Positions 40,462 through 47,961 of a stretch of 64,000 bases of DNA are shown piece after piece (positions within the stretch are counted from its first letter, which is position 1; every line of letters begins with the position of its first letter). The position numbers were made by a program, and so were the translations under genes. Location: the NCBI RefSeq assembly GCF_025725665.1, contig NZ_CP107009.1, positions 806,001 through 870,000 on the forward strand, in the 5' to 3' direction. The stretch comes from Halomonas sp. LR3S48 (GTDB lineage: Bacteria; Pseudomonadota; Gammaproteobacteria; Pseudomonadales; Halomonadaceae). The notes under the pieces were generated by a model. It was not told the DNA's origin and did not search any database. It was given only the letters and a program-made list of their open reading frames with translations.

Positions 40462-41288
40462 TGGAATGCCTCCTTGGATGGGGCGTGGGCCAATGCCTTG
40501 GCAAGAAAACGCAGCAGCACGGCGTTGACGGCTTCATGATCCTCCATCGGCACCATATGCCGCTGACCGGGGAAGATATGTACCTCGGCATTGGGGAGGT
40601 GTTCTGCCAGGGCGCGCGCCATGCGAGGCGTGGATCCCGGATCCAGCTCACCGGTGGCGACCAGGGCCGGCACACGGATCGTCTGCAGACGCTCGGTACC
40701 GAAGCGGTCCTCGCTACCGAACAGGGCATAGCTGCGGTAATACCCTTGGGGATGGTTGCGGCTGACGATCTCATGGATCTCGGCGATCCGTTCGGGATGG
40801 GCCCGATGGAAGGCCGGGCTGAACCAGCGCTTCAATGCCGCGCCGACATTGGCTGCGGGACCCCGTTCTCGGGTCTGGGCCAGGCGTTGACGGACCCCTG
40901 AGCGCTCGTTCGCGTCACGATCGAAGACGCTGGACAGTACCACCATTGCAGCCAGGCGTTCGGAGTGGCGCAGGGCAAAAGCACGCGCCACCAGTCCGCC
41001 CATCGAGAAGCCCACCACGGCAACACGCTCGAGTCCCAGGTGGTCGAGCAGTGTCGCCAATTGGTCCGCGTAGTCATTCAACTCGGCATTTTCCCGAGGC
41101 AGGGCACTGCCTCCATGTCCGAGCATGTCGTAGACGATGACCTCATGGCGTTGTGCCAATGCCTCGACTTGCCACTGCCACATGGTGGCATCGAGGCCCA
41201 CGCCATGGATGAGGATGACTGGTGAGCCCTGGCCCTGGCGCCAGAAACGGGTGCCATCGGGCGTCTTGCGCGCCTTGGTGAGCTCCAT
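40458..41288 (-). CDS. Alpha/beta-fold hydrolase
   Basis: 276 residues. Nucleophile Ser95 in VVGFSMGGLV, oxyanion HGVGLD, acid Asp in GELDPGSTP, and catalytic His244 in PGQRHMVP. It resembles PcaD/meta-cleavage-type hydrolases that act on esters, lactones or amides. In this cluster it may hydrolyse the amide, enamide or lactone formed after ring opening. GAGGAGG lies before the start at 41288; the longer in-frame opening is not coding in style. It overlaps the aldehyde dehydrogenase by four bases. Confidence 0.9.
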   Translation of the reverse strand: MELTKARKTPDGTRFWRQGQGSPVILIHGVGLDATMWQWQVEALAQRHEVIVYDMLGHGGSALPRENAELNDYADQLATLLDHLGLERVAVVGFSMGGLVARAFALRHSERLAAMVVLSSVFDRDANERSGVRQRLAQTRERGPAANVGAALKRWFSPAFHRAHPERIAEIHEIVSRNHPQGYYRSYALFGSEDRFGTERLQTIRVPALVATGELDPGSTPRMARALAEHLPNAEVHIFPGQRHMVPMEDHEAVNAVLLRFLAKALAHAPSKEAFQ

Positions 41289-41304
41289 GCTGCCTCCTCG
41301 ATGC

Positions 41305-41907
41305 TCAGTCGTTGGTGCCGGCCTGCTCGGCCTCGTCGGCCAGCTCTTGCAGGTCCTGATAGCGGTTGCCGATACGCGGGTGCAGGCGACCGCCATCGGC
41401 GGCAGCCAGGGCGACGACGATCTCGTCATGGCGTGGAGCGTCTTCGATGCGCATTTCCAGGGTGACGTAGTGCGAGCGGAAGCCCTCGTCATGCTTGTGC
41501 ATCATGGGGATCTGGATTGAGCTGCCCGGCCCGCCACGCTTGTTGGTGAAGCTCAGGTAGCTCTTGGCACCCACGGCATCGCGATAGTGGTTGCCGAAGC
41601 GCAGGGTGTGAATGATGGCCGAGGCGTGTTCGATCTCACCATCGGCGCCGACCACCGCTGCCTTGCCATACGCCTCAATGGAATCGCCATCGATCTCCTT
41701 CAGTACCCGCTCGACGAGCTGCTGGCCGAGCGCAGAGCAGCCACTGCGGATTTCCGGAGCCAAGTCTTCGACAAAGCCACGGCCATGCCAGGGGTTGGCG
41801 ATCACCGCTGCCACGCCAAGCATGGTCACGGGGCGCTCTCCTCGCTTGCCACCCTCGATGTAGGTCGTCTCGCGGTAGGTCGCTATCTTGCGAATCTCAA
41901 AGCCCAT
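41305..41907 (-). CDS. Amino_acid_synth (DUF1185) family protein
   Basis: 200 residues beginning MGFEIRKIATYRETTYIEGG. The layout (AVIANPWHGRGFVEDLAPEI, SIEAYGKAAVVGADGEIEHASAIIHTLRFGNHYRDAVGAKSYLSFTNKRGGPGSSIQIPMMHK) is that of the family labelled amino acid synthesis protein, whose biochemistry is unclear. Conserved polar patches (HGRGF, KRGGPGSS, HKHDEG) suggest an enzyme. It is the promoter-proximal gene of the minus operon, 51 bases from the operator, so it is probably important to the pathway. CGGAGA precedes the ATG. Confidence 0.8.
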   Translation of the reverse strand: MGFEIRKIATYRETTYIEGGKRGERPVTMLGVAAVIANPWHGRGFVEDLAPEIRSGCSALGQQLVERVLKEIDGDSIEAYGKAAVVGADGEIEHASAIIHTLRFGNHYRDAVGAKSYLSFTNKRGGPGSSIQIPMMHKHDEGFRSHYVTLEMRIEDAPRHDEIVVALAAADGGRLHPRIGNRYQDLQELADEAEQAGTND

Positions 41908-41956
41908 CGTCGTCTCCGTTGTTCTGCCCCGTTCAGGTGGCGCACTGCCTCAGGTA

Positions 41957-41974
41957 TCTTGGCATACCATAATA
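41957..41974. promoter_or_regulatory. GntR-type operator, copy 2
   Basis: On the minus strand ATTATGGTATGCCAAGAT, 50 bases upstream of the DUF1185 start, oriented like copy 3 towards its gene. It differs from copy 1 at a single position. Confidence 0.75.
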
Positions 41975-42132
41975 CGTAAATCAAAAACTGACAAACGAAT
42001 GCCCTGACGTAAAGCCATCAGGGCAATGGGGTTGCTTATGATGAATCTAGGTAGATTGCTGAAATATAAAGGTTATAGTGATTGTTTTGTGAAGGGTGAA
42101 GGATCGGTGTGGAATAAGTGCTTGCGAATTGT

Positions 42133-42150
42133 ATTATGGCATACCAAAAT
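42133..42150. promoter_or_regulatory. GntR-type operator, copy 3
   Basis: ATTATGGCATACCAAAAT, 110 bases upstream of the BCCT start. Compared with copy 1 the centre changes from GGTATGCC to GGCATACC, i.e. compensating Y/R swaps that keep the TGGYATRCCA symmetry. Confidence 0.75.
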
Positions 42151-42259
42151 ATTTCCGAGCCGTTGCAGCCCTTGGGTGCGTGGCTCGATGCGTCGCTAGG
42201 CTCATATGCCCTTCAGGCATGGCCACAACTACAAGACAACCTATAGGGAGAGACTCCCC

Positions 42260-43840
42260 ATGCCAGACTCTCGACAGGCCACCCCAAGGCGCGGTGTGTT
42301 TGCCGGCGTGGACAGGACCATGGCGATCGCTTCGACAGCGATGGTGGTCGCCTTCGTCCTCTTCACCGTGCTGCAGCCTGCGCTGGCCAACAGCATTTAT
42401 CAGGGCGTGAAGCAGTTCATCGAACAGGAGCTCGGCTGGTATTACATCCTGACGGTGAATGTGGTGCTGATCGTCACCATCGGGATCATTTTCAGCCCCT
42501 ATGGCAAGCTACGCCTGGGGAACGATGATGAGCGTCCCGAGTTCTCCAACTTCACCTGGTTCGCGATGTTGTTCAGCGCAGCAGTGGGGACAGGGCTGCT
42601 GTTCTGGAGCATCGCCGAGCCCCTGAGTCACTTGCAGGGAAACCCGTTCATCGCCATGAGCGGCGTAGAGCCCTACTCGATGGAAGCGGCCCAGACGGCC
42701 CTTAGCATCACTATCTTCCACTGGGGGCTGCACGGCTGGGCGATCTATATTTTGGTCGGCGCCATCCTGGCCTATTTCGCCTATCGCAAAGGGCTGCCGC
42801 TGACCATCCGCTCGGCGTTCTACCCTGTGCTTGGTGAGCGCATTCACGGGCCGATCGGCCATGCCATCGACCTGCTGGCGATCTTCGCCACCCTGTTCGG
42901 TACCGCCACCACCCTGGGGCTCGGGGTCTCGCAGATGAATGCGGGGCTGAATAGCCTGTTCGGCATGGAAATCAGCAGCACCAATCAGGTCCTGCTGGTG
43001 CTGGGCGTCACCGTGATGGCGACCGTATCGGCGGTGTCGGGGCTCAAGAAAGGCATTCGGCTGCTCAGTGAATGGAACATCTATCTCAGCATGATCCTCT
43101 TCGCTTTCTTCGTTCTGGCCGGACCGACCATTTTCCTGCTAGCTACCTTCACCACTAGCCTGGGAGATTACTTGAGCAATGTCGTCGCCATGGGCTTCTG
43201 GACGAATTCTGATCCCGAAAGCCAGTGGCAGGGCTGGTGGACGCTATTCTACTGGGGCTGGTGGCTCTCCTGGGGTCCGTATGTCGGTATTTTCATCGCT
43301 CGCATATCGCGTGGACGCACCCTTCGTGAAGTACTGCTCGGTGGCATGTTGGCCGCCACCCTGGGCGCCGGGGTCTGGATCGTCATCTTCGGTGGCACGG
43401 CGCTGCACCTGCAGCTGTTTGGTGGTGTCGACCTGGCTGCGGTAGCCAACACGGACGTGACGAAGGTGCTGTTCGAGACCATTGCCGCCTTGGACGTGCC
43501 GTGGGCCACCACCTTCATGATCGGCATGGCGACGGTGATGATCGTTACCTGGTTCGTGACGTCCGCCGACTCGGGCACGCTGGTCATCTGCACCATTCTG
43601 GCCAAGGGCAACCCGCATCCCCCGCAGCTCTACCGTGTGATCTGGGGCTTGGGCCTCGGGGCCACTTCCGCCGTACTGCTGCTGGCTGGTGGCCTGGAGG
43701 CACTGCAAACGGCTGCCATTGCTGCGGCGTTTCCCTTCTCGCTGGCCTTGCTGATCATGGCGTACTGCATGATCAAGGCGCTGAGCGAAGAGGGACGCGA
43801 AGGCGAGCTGGTCACAAGAAAACGGACCGAGGCGTCCTAA
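42260..43840 (+). CDS. BCCT-family betaine/choline/carnitine-type carrier
   Basis: 526 residues with twelve membrane helices. The family's tryptophan-rich segment is present (GWWTLFYWGWWLSWGPYVGIFIARISRGRT), as are GVEPYSMEAAQTALSITIFHWGLHGW and TSADSGTLV. BCCT carriers import quaternary ammonium compounds (betaines, choline, carnitine, DMSP) by sodium or proton symport, or act as antiporters. The short polar N- and C-termini give no sign of an osmosensory tail, so it looks like a catabolic rather than an osmoregulated carrier. AGGGAGAG precedes the ATG at 42260. It heads a unit with the monooxygenase gene 23 bases downstream. Confidence 0.94.
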   Translation: MPDSRQATPRRGVFAGVDRTMAIASTAMVVAFVLFTVLQPALANSIYQGVKQFIEQELGWYYILTVNVVLIVTIGIIFSPYGKLRLGNDDERPEFSNFTWFAMLFSAAVGTGLLFWSIAEPLSHLQGNPFIAMSGVEPYSMEAAQTALSITIFHWGLHGWAIYILVGAILAYFAYRKGLPLTIRSAFYPVLGERIHGPIGHAIDLLAIFATLFGTATTLGLGVSQMNAGLNSLFGMEISSTNQVLLVLGVTVMATVSAVSGLKKGIRLLSEWNIYLSMILFAFFVLAGPTIFLLATFTTSLGDYLSNVVAMGFWTNSDPESQWQGWWTLFYWGWWLSWGPYVGIFIARISRGRTLREVLLGGMLAATLGAGVWIVIFGGTALHLQLFGGVDLAAVANTDVTKVLFETIAALDVPWATTFMIGMATVMIVTWFVTSADSGTLVICTILAKGNPHPPQLYRVIWGLGLGATSAVLLLAGGLEALQTAAIAAAFPFSLALLIMAYCMIKALSEEGREGELVTRKRTEAS

Positions 43841-43863
43841 CGACATTCGTCAGGAGAATCGAG

Positions 43864-44907
43864 ATGCAGTTTTCCCTCTTTCTGCATATGGAACGCTACC
43901 ACGAGCATGAGAGTCACCGGCAGCTGTTCGCGGAACTCTGCGAGTTGGTGAGGATCGCCGAGGCAGGAGGCTTCCGCACTGCCTGGATCGGCGAGCACCA
44001 TGGCATGCAATTCACTTCGTCACCGAGCCCGACCGCTCAACTGGCGTATCTTGCCGCCAAGACCGAACGTATCCGCCTTGGGGCGGGTACCTTCGTGGCG
44101 CCGTTCTGGGATCCGATCCGACTGGCGGGTGAAGCCGCCATGCTCGATGTGATCAGTGACGGCCGGCTCGAGTTCGGCATCGCCCGCGGAGCCTACCAGT
44201 TTGAGTTCGACCGCCTTGCCGATGGCATGTCGGCGGCGGATGGTGGCCAGGCACTGCGCGAGATGGTGCCGGCAATTCGTAGCCTGTGGCAGGGCGACTA
44301 TGCTCACCAGGGCGATGTATATCGTTTCCCTGTCACGACCAGCGTCCCCAAGCCGCTCCAGGCCACATTGCCGCCGATATGGATCGCCGCTCGCGATCCT
44401 AACTCTCACGACTTTGCGGTCAAGAACGGCTGCAATGTCATGGTGACGGCCTTGATGAAAGGCGATGAGGAAGTGGCGGACCTGGCGCACAAGTTCGATG
44501 CCGCTTGTGCCAACCATCCCGATATGCCGCGCCCCGATTTGATGCTGCTGCGCCACACTTTCGTGCATGAAGAAAGCGACCCGGAGGGCTGGCGAAAAGG
44601 TGCCGAAGCTCTCAACCTCTTCTATCGCTACTTCCTGGCCTGGTTCAAGAACGACCAGCAGGCGGTCGATGGGTTCTTCGAGCCTGTGCCTGAGGAAGCC
44701 GTGGCTGATAATCCAGAGTTCGCGTTGGAAAGCTTGCGTCGCAACATGATGATCGGCACGCCTGGTGAGCTGGTCGATCGGCTCAAGAACTATGAGCGGC
44801 TGGGTATCACGGAGTATAGCTTCTGGACCGACAATACGTTGCCCTTCAACGAGAAGAAGCGTTCGCTCGAGCTGTTCATCAATGAGGTCATGCCGCACTT
44901 TCGTTGA
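43864..44907 (+). CDS. Luciferase-like (LLM class) flavin monooxygenase
   Basis: 347 residues with a TIM-barrel of the bacterial luciferase family: MQFSLFLHMERY, FRTAWIGEHHG, SPSPTAQLAYLAAKTERIRLGAGTFVAPFWDPIRLAGEAAMLDVISDGRLEFGIARG, PLPPIWIAA-type PPIWIAARDP. It inserts oxygen using reduced FMN supplied by the reductase encoded at 38462. In known pathways such pairs open N-heterocycles (for example pyridine or trigonelline) or cleave C-S/C-N bonds. Co-located with a BCCT carrier this favours a betaine-like substrate. AGGAG precedes the ATG. The natural substrate cannot be decided from sequence. Confidence 0.9.
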   Translation: MQFSLFLHMERYHEHESHRQLFAELCELVRIAEAGGFRTAWIGEHHGMQFTSSPSPTAQLAYLAAKTERIRLGAGTFVAPFWDPIRLAGEAAMLDVISDGRLEFGIARGAYQFEFDRLADGMSAADGGQALREMVPAIRSLWQGDYAHQGDVYRFPVTTSVPKPLQATLPPIWIAARDPNSHDFAVKNGCNVMVTALMKGDEEVADLAHKFDAACANHPDMPRPDLMLLRHTFVHEESDPEGWRKGAEALNLFYRYFLAWFKNDQQAVDGFFEPVPEEAVADNPEFALESLRRNMMIGTPGELVDRLKNYERLGITEYSFWTDNTLPFNEKKRSLELFINEVMPHFR

Positions 44908-45010
44908 TCGTGAGTGACGAAAACCTGACCATGGGACCGCTGGTCAGCGAGCGCGGCACGGGAGGTGGGCTCAGAGTGCCTGTTCGTTGGCCTGCATGAT
45001 GCGTGTGTTC

Positions 45011-45078
45011 AGGCTATGTTGTACGCTCGCGATCCGTTATTGAAAAAAACGGCAATGAGACTTGCGTAAATGAACAGG
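45011..45078 (+). repeat. Right copy of the diverged flanking sequence
   Basis: AGGCTATGTTGTACG to TTGCGTAAATGAACAGG, in the same orientation as the copy at 35065-35133 and of nearly equal length. Here the ATG AAC AGG is followed by CCG TAA, so it does not begin a gene. The two copies bracket the catabolic cluster. Confidence 0.5.
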
Positions 45079-45097
45079 CCGTAAGTGAGGGCATTTC

Positions 45098-46138
45098 ATG
45101 AAAGCCGTGGTGTATGAGGCCTTTTCCGCTCCGCCGCAAATCAGGCAGGTTCCCGACCCGACGCCGGAAGCGCATGGCGTCGTCGTCAAGGTGATGGCAA
45201 CGGGAGTGTGCCGCAGCGACTGGCACGGCTGGATGGGGCACGACCCCGACATTGCGCTTCCCCATGTCCCTGGACACGAACTGGCGGGAATCGTCGAGGC
45301 TGTCGGCAAGGACGTGCAGAAATGGCGCGTCGGGGATCGTGTCACGGTGCCGTTCGTCGGTGGCTGCGGCACCTGCCCCGAGTGCTACTCGGGGAATCAC
45401 CAGGTCTGCGATAGCCAATTCCAACCCGGCTTCACCCACTGGGGCTCCTTTGCCCAGTATGTGGCGATCCATCAGGCGGACATCAATCTGGTGGCCTTGC
45501 CGGAGACGCTGGACTTCGCCACGGCGGCCAGCCTGGGATGCCGTTTCGTGACGTCGTTTCGCGCCGTGGTCGACCAGGGCAAGACATCCGCGGGGCAGTG
45601 GGTGGCGGTCCACGGCTGTGGTGGCGTTGGCCTGTCCGCGATCATGATCGCCAATGCGGTGGGCGCCAATGTCGTGGCCATCGATATTTCCCAGGAAAAG
45701 CTCCGGTTGGCTCGCGAGCTGGGTGCTATTGCCACCGTAAACGCAGCCGAGGTGGCGAACGTCCCCGAGGCTGTCATCGAAGTGACGCGCGGTGGTGCCC
45801 ACGTGTCGCTGGATGCGTTGGGGCACCCCATCACCTGTTTCAACTCGATCAGCAATTTGCGCAAGCGCGGCAAGCACGTACAGGTCGGGCTCATGCTGGC
45901 CGAGAACAGTACGCCTGCCATTCCGATGAGCAAGGTCATTGCCCATGAACTCGAGATACTGGGCAGCCACGGCATGCAGGCCTATCGCTACGGCGCCATG
46001 CTCGACATGGTCCAGACCGGGAAGCTGACGCCCGAGAAGCTGGTTGGTCAGAGGATCAACCTGGAACAGTCGATCGAGGCGCTGATGGCCATGGATAGAT
46101 TCCAGGGCGTGGGCGTGACCGTGGTGACCGAATTCTGA
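45098..46138 (+). CDS. Zinc-dependent alcohol dehydrogenase
   Basis: 346 residues of the MDR superfamily. Catalytic zinc ligands Cys38 (TGVCRSDWH) and His60/Glu61 (VPGHELAG); structural zinc cysteines 90, 93, 96 and 104 ([17 protein letters not shown]). NAD site [13 protein letters not shown] near 172. It resembles alcohol dehydrogenases of the AdhP/YahK-like broad group. It lies just outside the operator-bounded cluster, without a GntR-type palindrome upstream, so it may or may not belong to the pathway. A LysR gene follows 39 bases later on the same strand. Confidence 0.92.
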   Translation: MKAVVYEAFSAPPQIRQVPDPTPEAHGVVVKVMATGVCRSDWHGWMGHDPDIALPHVPGHELAGIVEAVGKDVQKWRVGDRVTVPFVGGCGTCPECYSGNHQVCDSQFQPGFTHWGSFAQYVAIHQADINLVALPETLDFATAASLGCRFVTSFRAVVDQGKTSAGQWVAVHGCGGVGLSAIMIANAVGANVVAIDISQEKLRLARELGAIATVNAAEVANVPEAVIEVTRGGAHVSLDALGHPITCFNSISNLRKRGKHVQVGLMLAENSTPAIPMSKVIAHELEILGSHGMQAYRYGAMLDMVQTGKLTPEKLVGQRINLEQSIEALMAMDRFQGVGVTVVTEF

Positions 46139-46177
46139 GAGGCGAAAAGTGCCACGTCATGCGGATGGGGGCGGATC

Positions 46178-47032
46178 GTGAATGAACAATCGCTGCACTG
46201 GGACGACCTGCGCGTAGTGCAGGCCATCGCCGAGACGGGCTCGCTGTCCGGCGCCGGGCGACGGTTGGGTACCAGTCATGCCACGGTCTTTCGGCGGCTG
46301 AATGCCATCGAAGCCCGCCTTGGCGTGGCGCTGTTCGAGCGTTCGCGCACGGGCTACGCGCCGACGCCGGCGGGGGAGGACCTGGCCGCCGTCGCGGCGC
46401 GGGTCGAGGCCGAGGTGCTTGGCGCCGAGCGGCGTGTGGTGGGGCGGGATCTGAAGCTCTCCGGCAGCATCCGCGTGACCACCACCGATACGCTGCTGAT
46501 GGGGCTGCTGTCGCCGATCTTCGCCGATTTCCAGCGCACACATCCCGAGATCGTCCTCGAGGTGGCGGTCTCCAACCAGCTGTTCAACCTCTCCCAGCGC
46601 GACGCCGACGTGGCGGTGCGGCCTTCGCTGTCGCCACCCGAACACCTGGTGGGGCGGCGGGCCGGCCGCATCGCTCAGGCGGCCTATGCCCGCGCCGATA
46701 GCGCCGCCGATGCCTGGGTCGGGCCGGACCGTCACCTGGGCTATGCGGCTCTCGATGCTTGGATGGCCGCAAACGGCGCGAACGAGCGCTGCCGCTATCG
46801 CGTCGATACCATGCTCGGCATGCTGGCCGCCGCCCGTGACGGCCTCGGCTCTGCCGTGTTGCCCTGTTACCTGGCCGACGCCGAACCGGCGCTCACGCGA
46901 ATCGGCGAGCCGATCCCCGAACTCGCCACTGACCTGTGGCTGCTGACCCACCCCGACCTGCGCAGGGTGACGCGCATTCGCGCCTTCATGGCCTTCCTGG
47001 CCGAGGCGCTGGCCGATAGCGATCGGCTGTAG
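46178..47032 (+). CDS. LysR-type transcriptional regulator
   Basis: 284 residues from a GTG start. N-terminal helix-turn-helix (DDLRVVQAIAETGSLSGAGRRLGTSHATVFRRLNAIEARLGVALFER) and an effector domain shortened to about 190 residues (RVTTTDTLLMGLLSPIFADFQ, DADVAVRPS). It follows the alcohol dehydrogenase gene on the same strand and may control it or a gene elsewhere. Its last 47 bases are antisense to the end of the AraC gene. Confidence 0.9.
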   Translation: MNEQSLHWDDLRVVQAIAETGSLSGAGRRLGTSHATVFRRLNAIEARLGVALFERSRTGYAPTPAGEDLAAVAARVEAEVLGAERRVVGRDLKLSGSIRVTTTDTLLMGLLSPIFADFQRTHPEIVLEVAVSNQLFNLSQRDADVAVRPSLSPPEHLVGRRAGRIAQAAYARADSAADAWVGPDRHLGYAALDAWMAANGANERCRYRVDTMLGMLAAARDGLGSAVLPCYLADAEPALTRIGEPIPELATDLWLLTHPDLRRVTRIRAFMAFLAEALADSDRL

Positions 47033-47867
47033 ACCACTCCGACGAAGTGTCGATCTCAATCGCCGCTGGCCGGGGGGAAAAATAGCGCCCGGGGCTGCCC
47101 CCCAGGCTGCGGCGAAAGGCGGCGATGAAGGCGCTCGGCGACTCGTAACCGACCTCCTGGGATACGACCGTGACAGAGCGACCTGCGGCCAGCATGGGCA
47201 AGGCGGCTAGCAGGCGGGCCTGCTGTCGCCAGGCGGCGAAGCCCATCCCCGTCTGTGCCTGGAAGCGCCGTGCCAGGGTGCGTGGTGAGGCGCCGACGGC
47301 CTGGCCCCAGGCAGCCAGGTCGTCCCGGTTTGCCGGGTCGTCGCGCAGGGCGGTACAGATCCGCCGCAGCGCGGGATCGTCTGGCTCGGGGAGGTGCAGC
47401 GGCATCGTGCGCTCTTCGTGCAGCTCATCCAGCAGCACCGCGACCAATCGCGCTCCGGCACCGTAGGCGGTGGCCTCGGCCGGCAGTTCCATCAAGCGCA
47501 GTATCAGCTCGCGCAGCAGCGGCGAGACGTTCACCACCCGCGGCTCGGTCGGTAGCCTCGGCAGCCGTTCGTCGAGATAGAGCGTACGTAGCTTCACGGC
47601 CCGGTGCATCAGCAGGGCGTGCTCCAGGCGAGCCGGTATCCATACCGCTAGCTGGGGCGGCACTACCCACCATCCCGCCGGGGTGGATACCGTCATCACG
47701 CCGCGAGTGGCGAAGACGAGTTGAGTGCGAATGTGACGATGGCGGCCGGTGTCCCAGCCGGCAGGGTAGTCGCAGGCGTAAGGTTGCACGGGGCCCGGAG
47801 CGCTCTCGATGCGCCGTTGCAGCACTTCGCGTGGCAGGGGCCGGGTGTGAGCCAGAGTGTGGGGCAT
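46986..47867 (-). CDS. AraC-family regulator (NimR-like), divergent from MFS
   Basis: 293 residues. An N-terminal cupin-like sensor (GRHRHIRTQLVFATRGVMTVSTPAGWWVVPPQLAVWIPARLEH) is followed by two helix-turn-helices (SPRTLARRFQAQTGMGFAAWRQQARLLAALPMLAAGRSVTVVSQEVGYESPSAFIAAFRR). The sensor pattern matches the NimR (YeaM) group, which regulate adjacent efflux genes. Divergent from an MFS gene 94 bases away, so local control of that transporter is likely. Start at 47867 is by family fit; the ribosome-binding site is weak. The 3' end overlaps the LysR gene. Confidence 0.88.
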   Translation of the reverse strand: MPHTLAHTRPLPREVLQRRIESAPGPVQPYACDYPAGWDTGRHRHIRTQLVFATRGVMTVSTPAGWWVVPPQLAVWIPARLEHALLMHRAVKLRTLYLDERLPRLPTEPRVVNVSPLLRELILRLMELPAEATAYGAGARLVAVLLDELHEERTMPLHLPEPDDPALRRICTALRDDPANRDDLAAWGQAVGASPRTLARRFQAQTGMGFAAWRQQARLLAALPMLAAGRSVTVVSQEVGYESPSAFIAAFRRSLGGSPGRYFSPRPAAIEIDTSSEWSTADRYRPAPRPGRP

Positions 47868-47961
47868 GTTGTCCGTTTGGCGATATACCTTGTCAGAATG
47901 GCGAGAGAAGACGTGCCGGTTGCAGTTTAGCCTGAAAGACCGTCCATCCTGGAGTCTGGTC

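Larger units (their letters stand above)
41908..42259. other. Divergent control region of the catabolic cluster
   Basis: About 350 bases, AT-rich, no gene. It carries operator copies 2 (41957-41974) and 3 (42133-42150) near the two promoters, a hairpin GCCCTGA-N10-TCAGGGC (42001-42024) midway, and a small stem ATGCC-CTTCA-GGCAT (42206-42220) before the carrier gene. I could not assign -35 elements with confidence; TATTAT within each operator copy could serve as -10. Confidence 0.6.

Noticed and set aside
42132..42137. TATTAT within the operators as a firm -10 element
   Set aside because: It is at the right place in copies 2 and 3, but no good -35 lies 16-18 bases upstream, so I kept it as part of the palindrome only.
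42229..42251. T7-like promoter sequence ending CTATAGGGAGA before the BCCT gene
   Set aside because: Only 16 of 23 positions match, mostly in the GGGAGA initiation part, which is simply the ribosome-binding site here. There is no phage polymerase gene.
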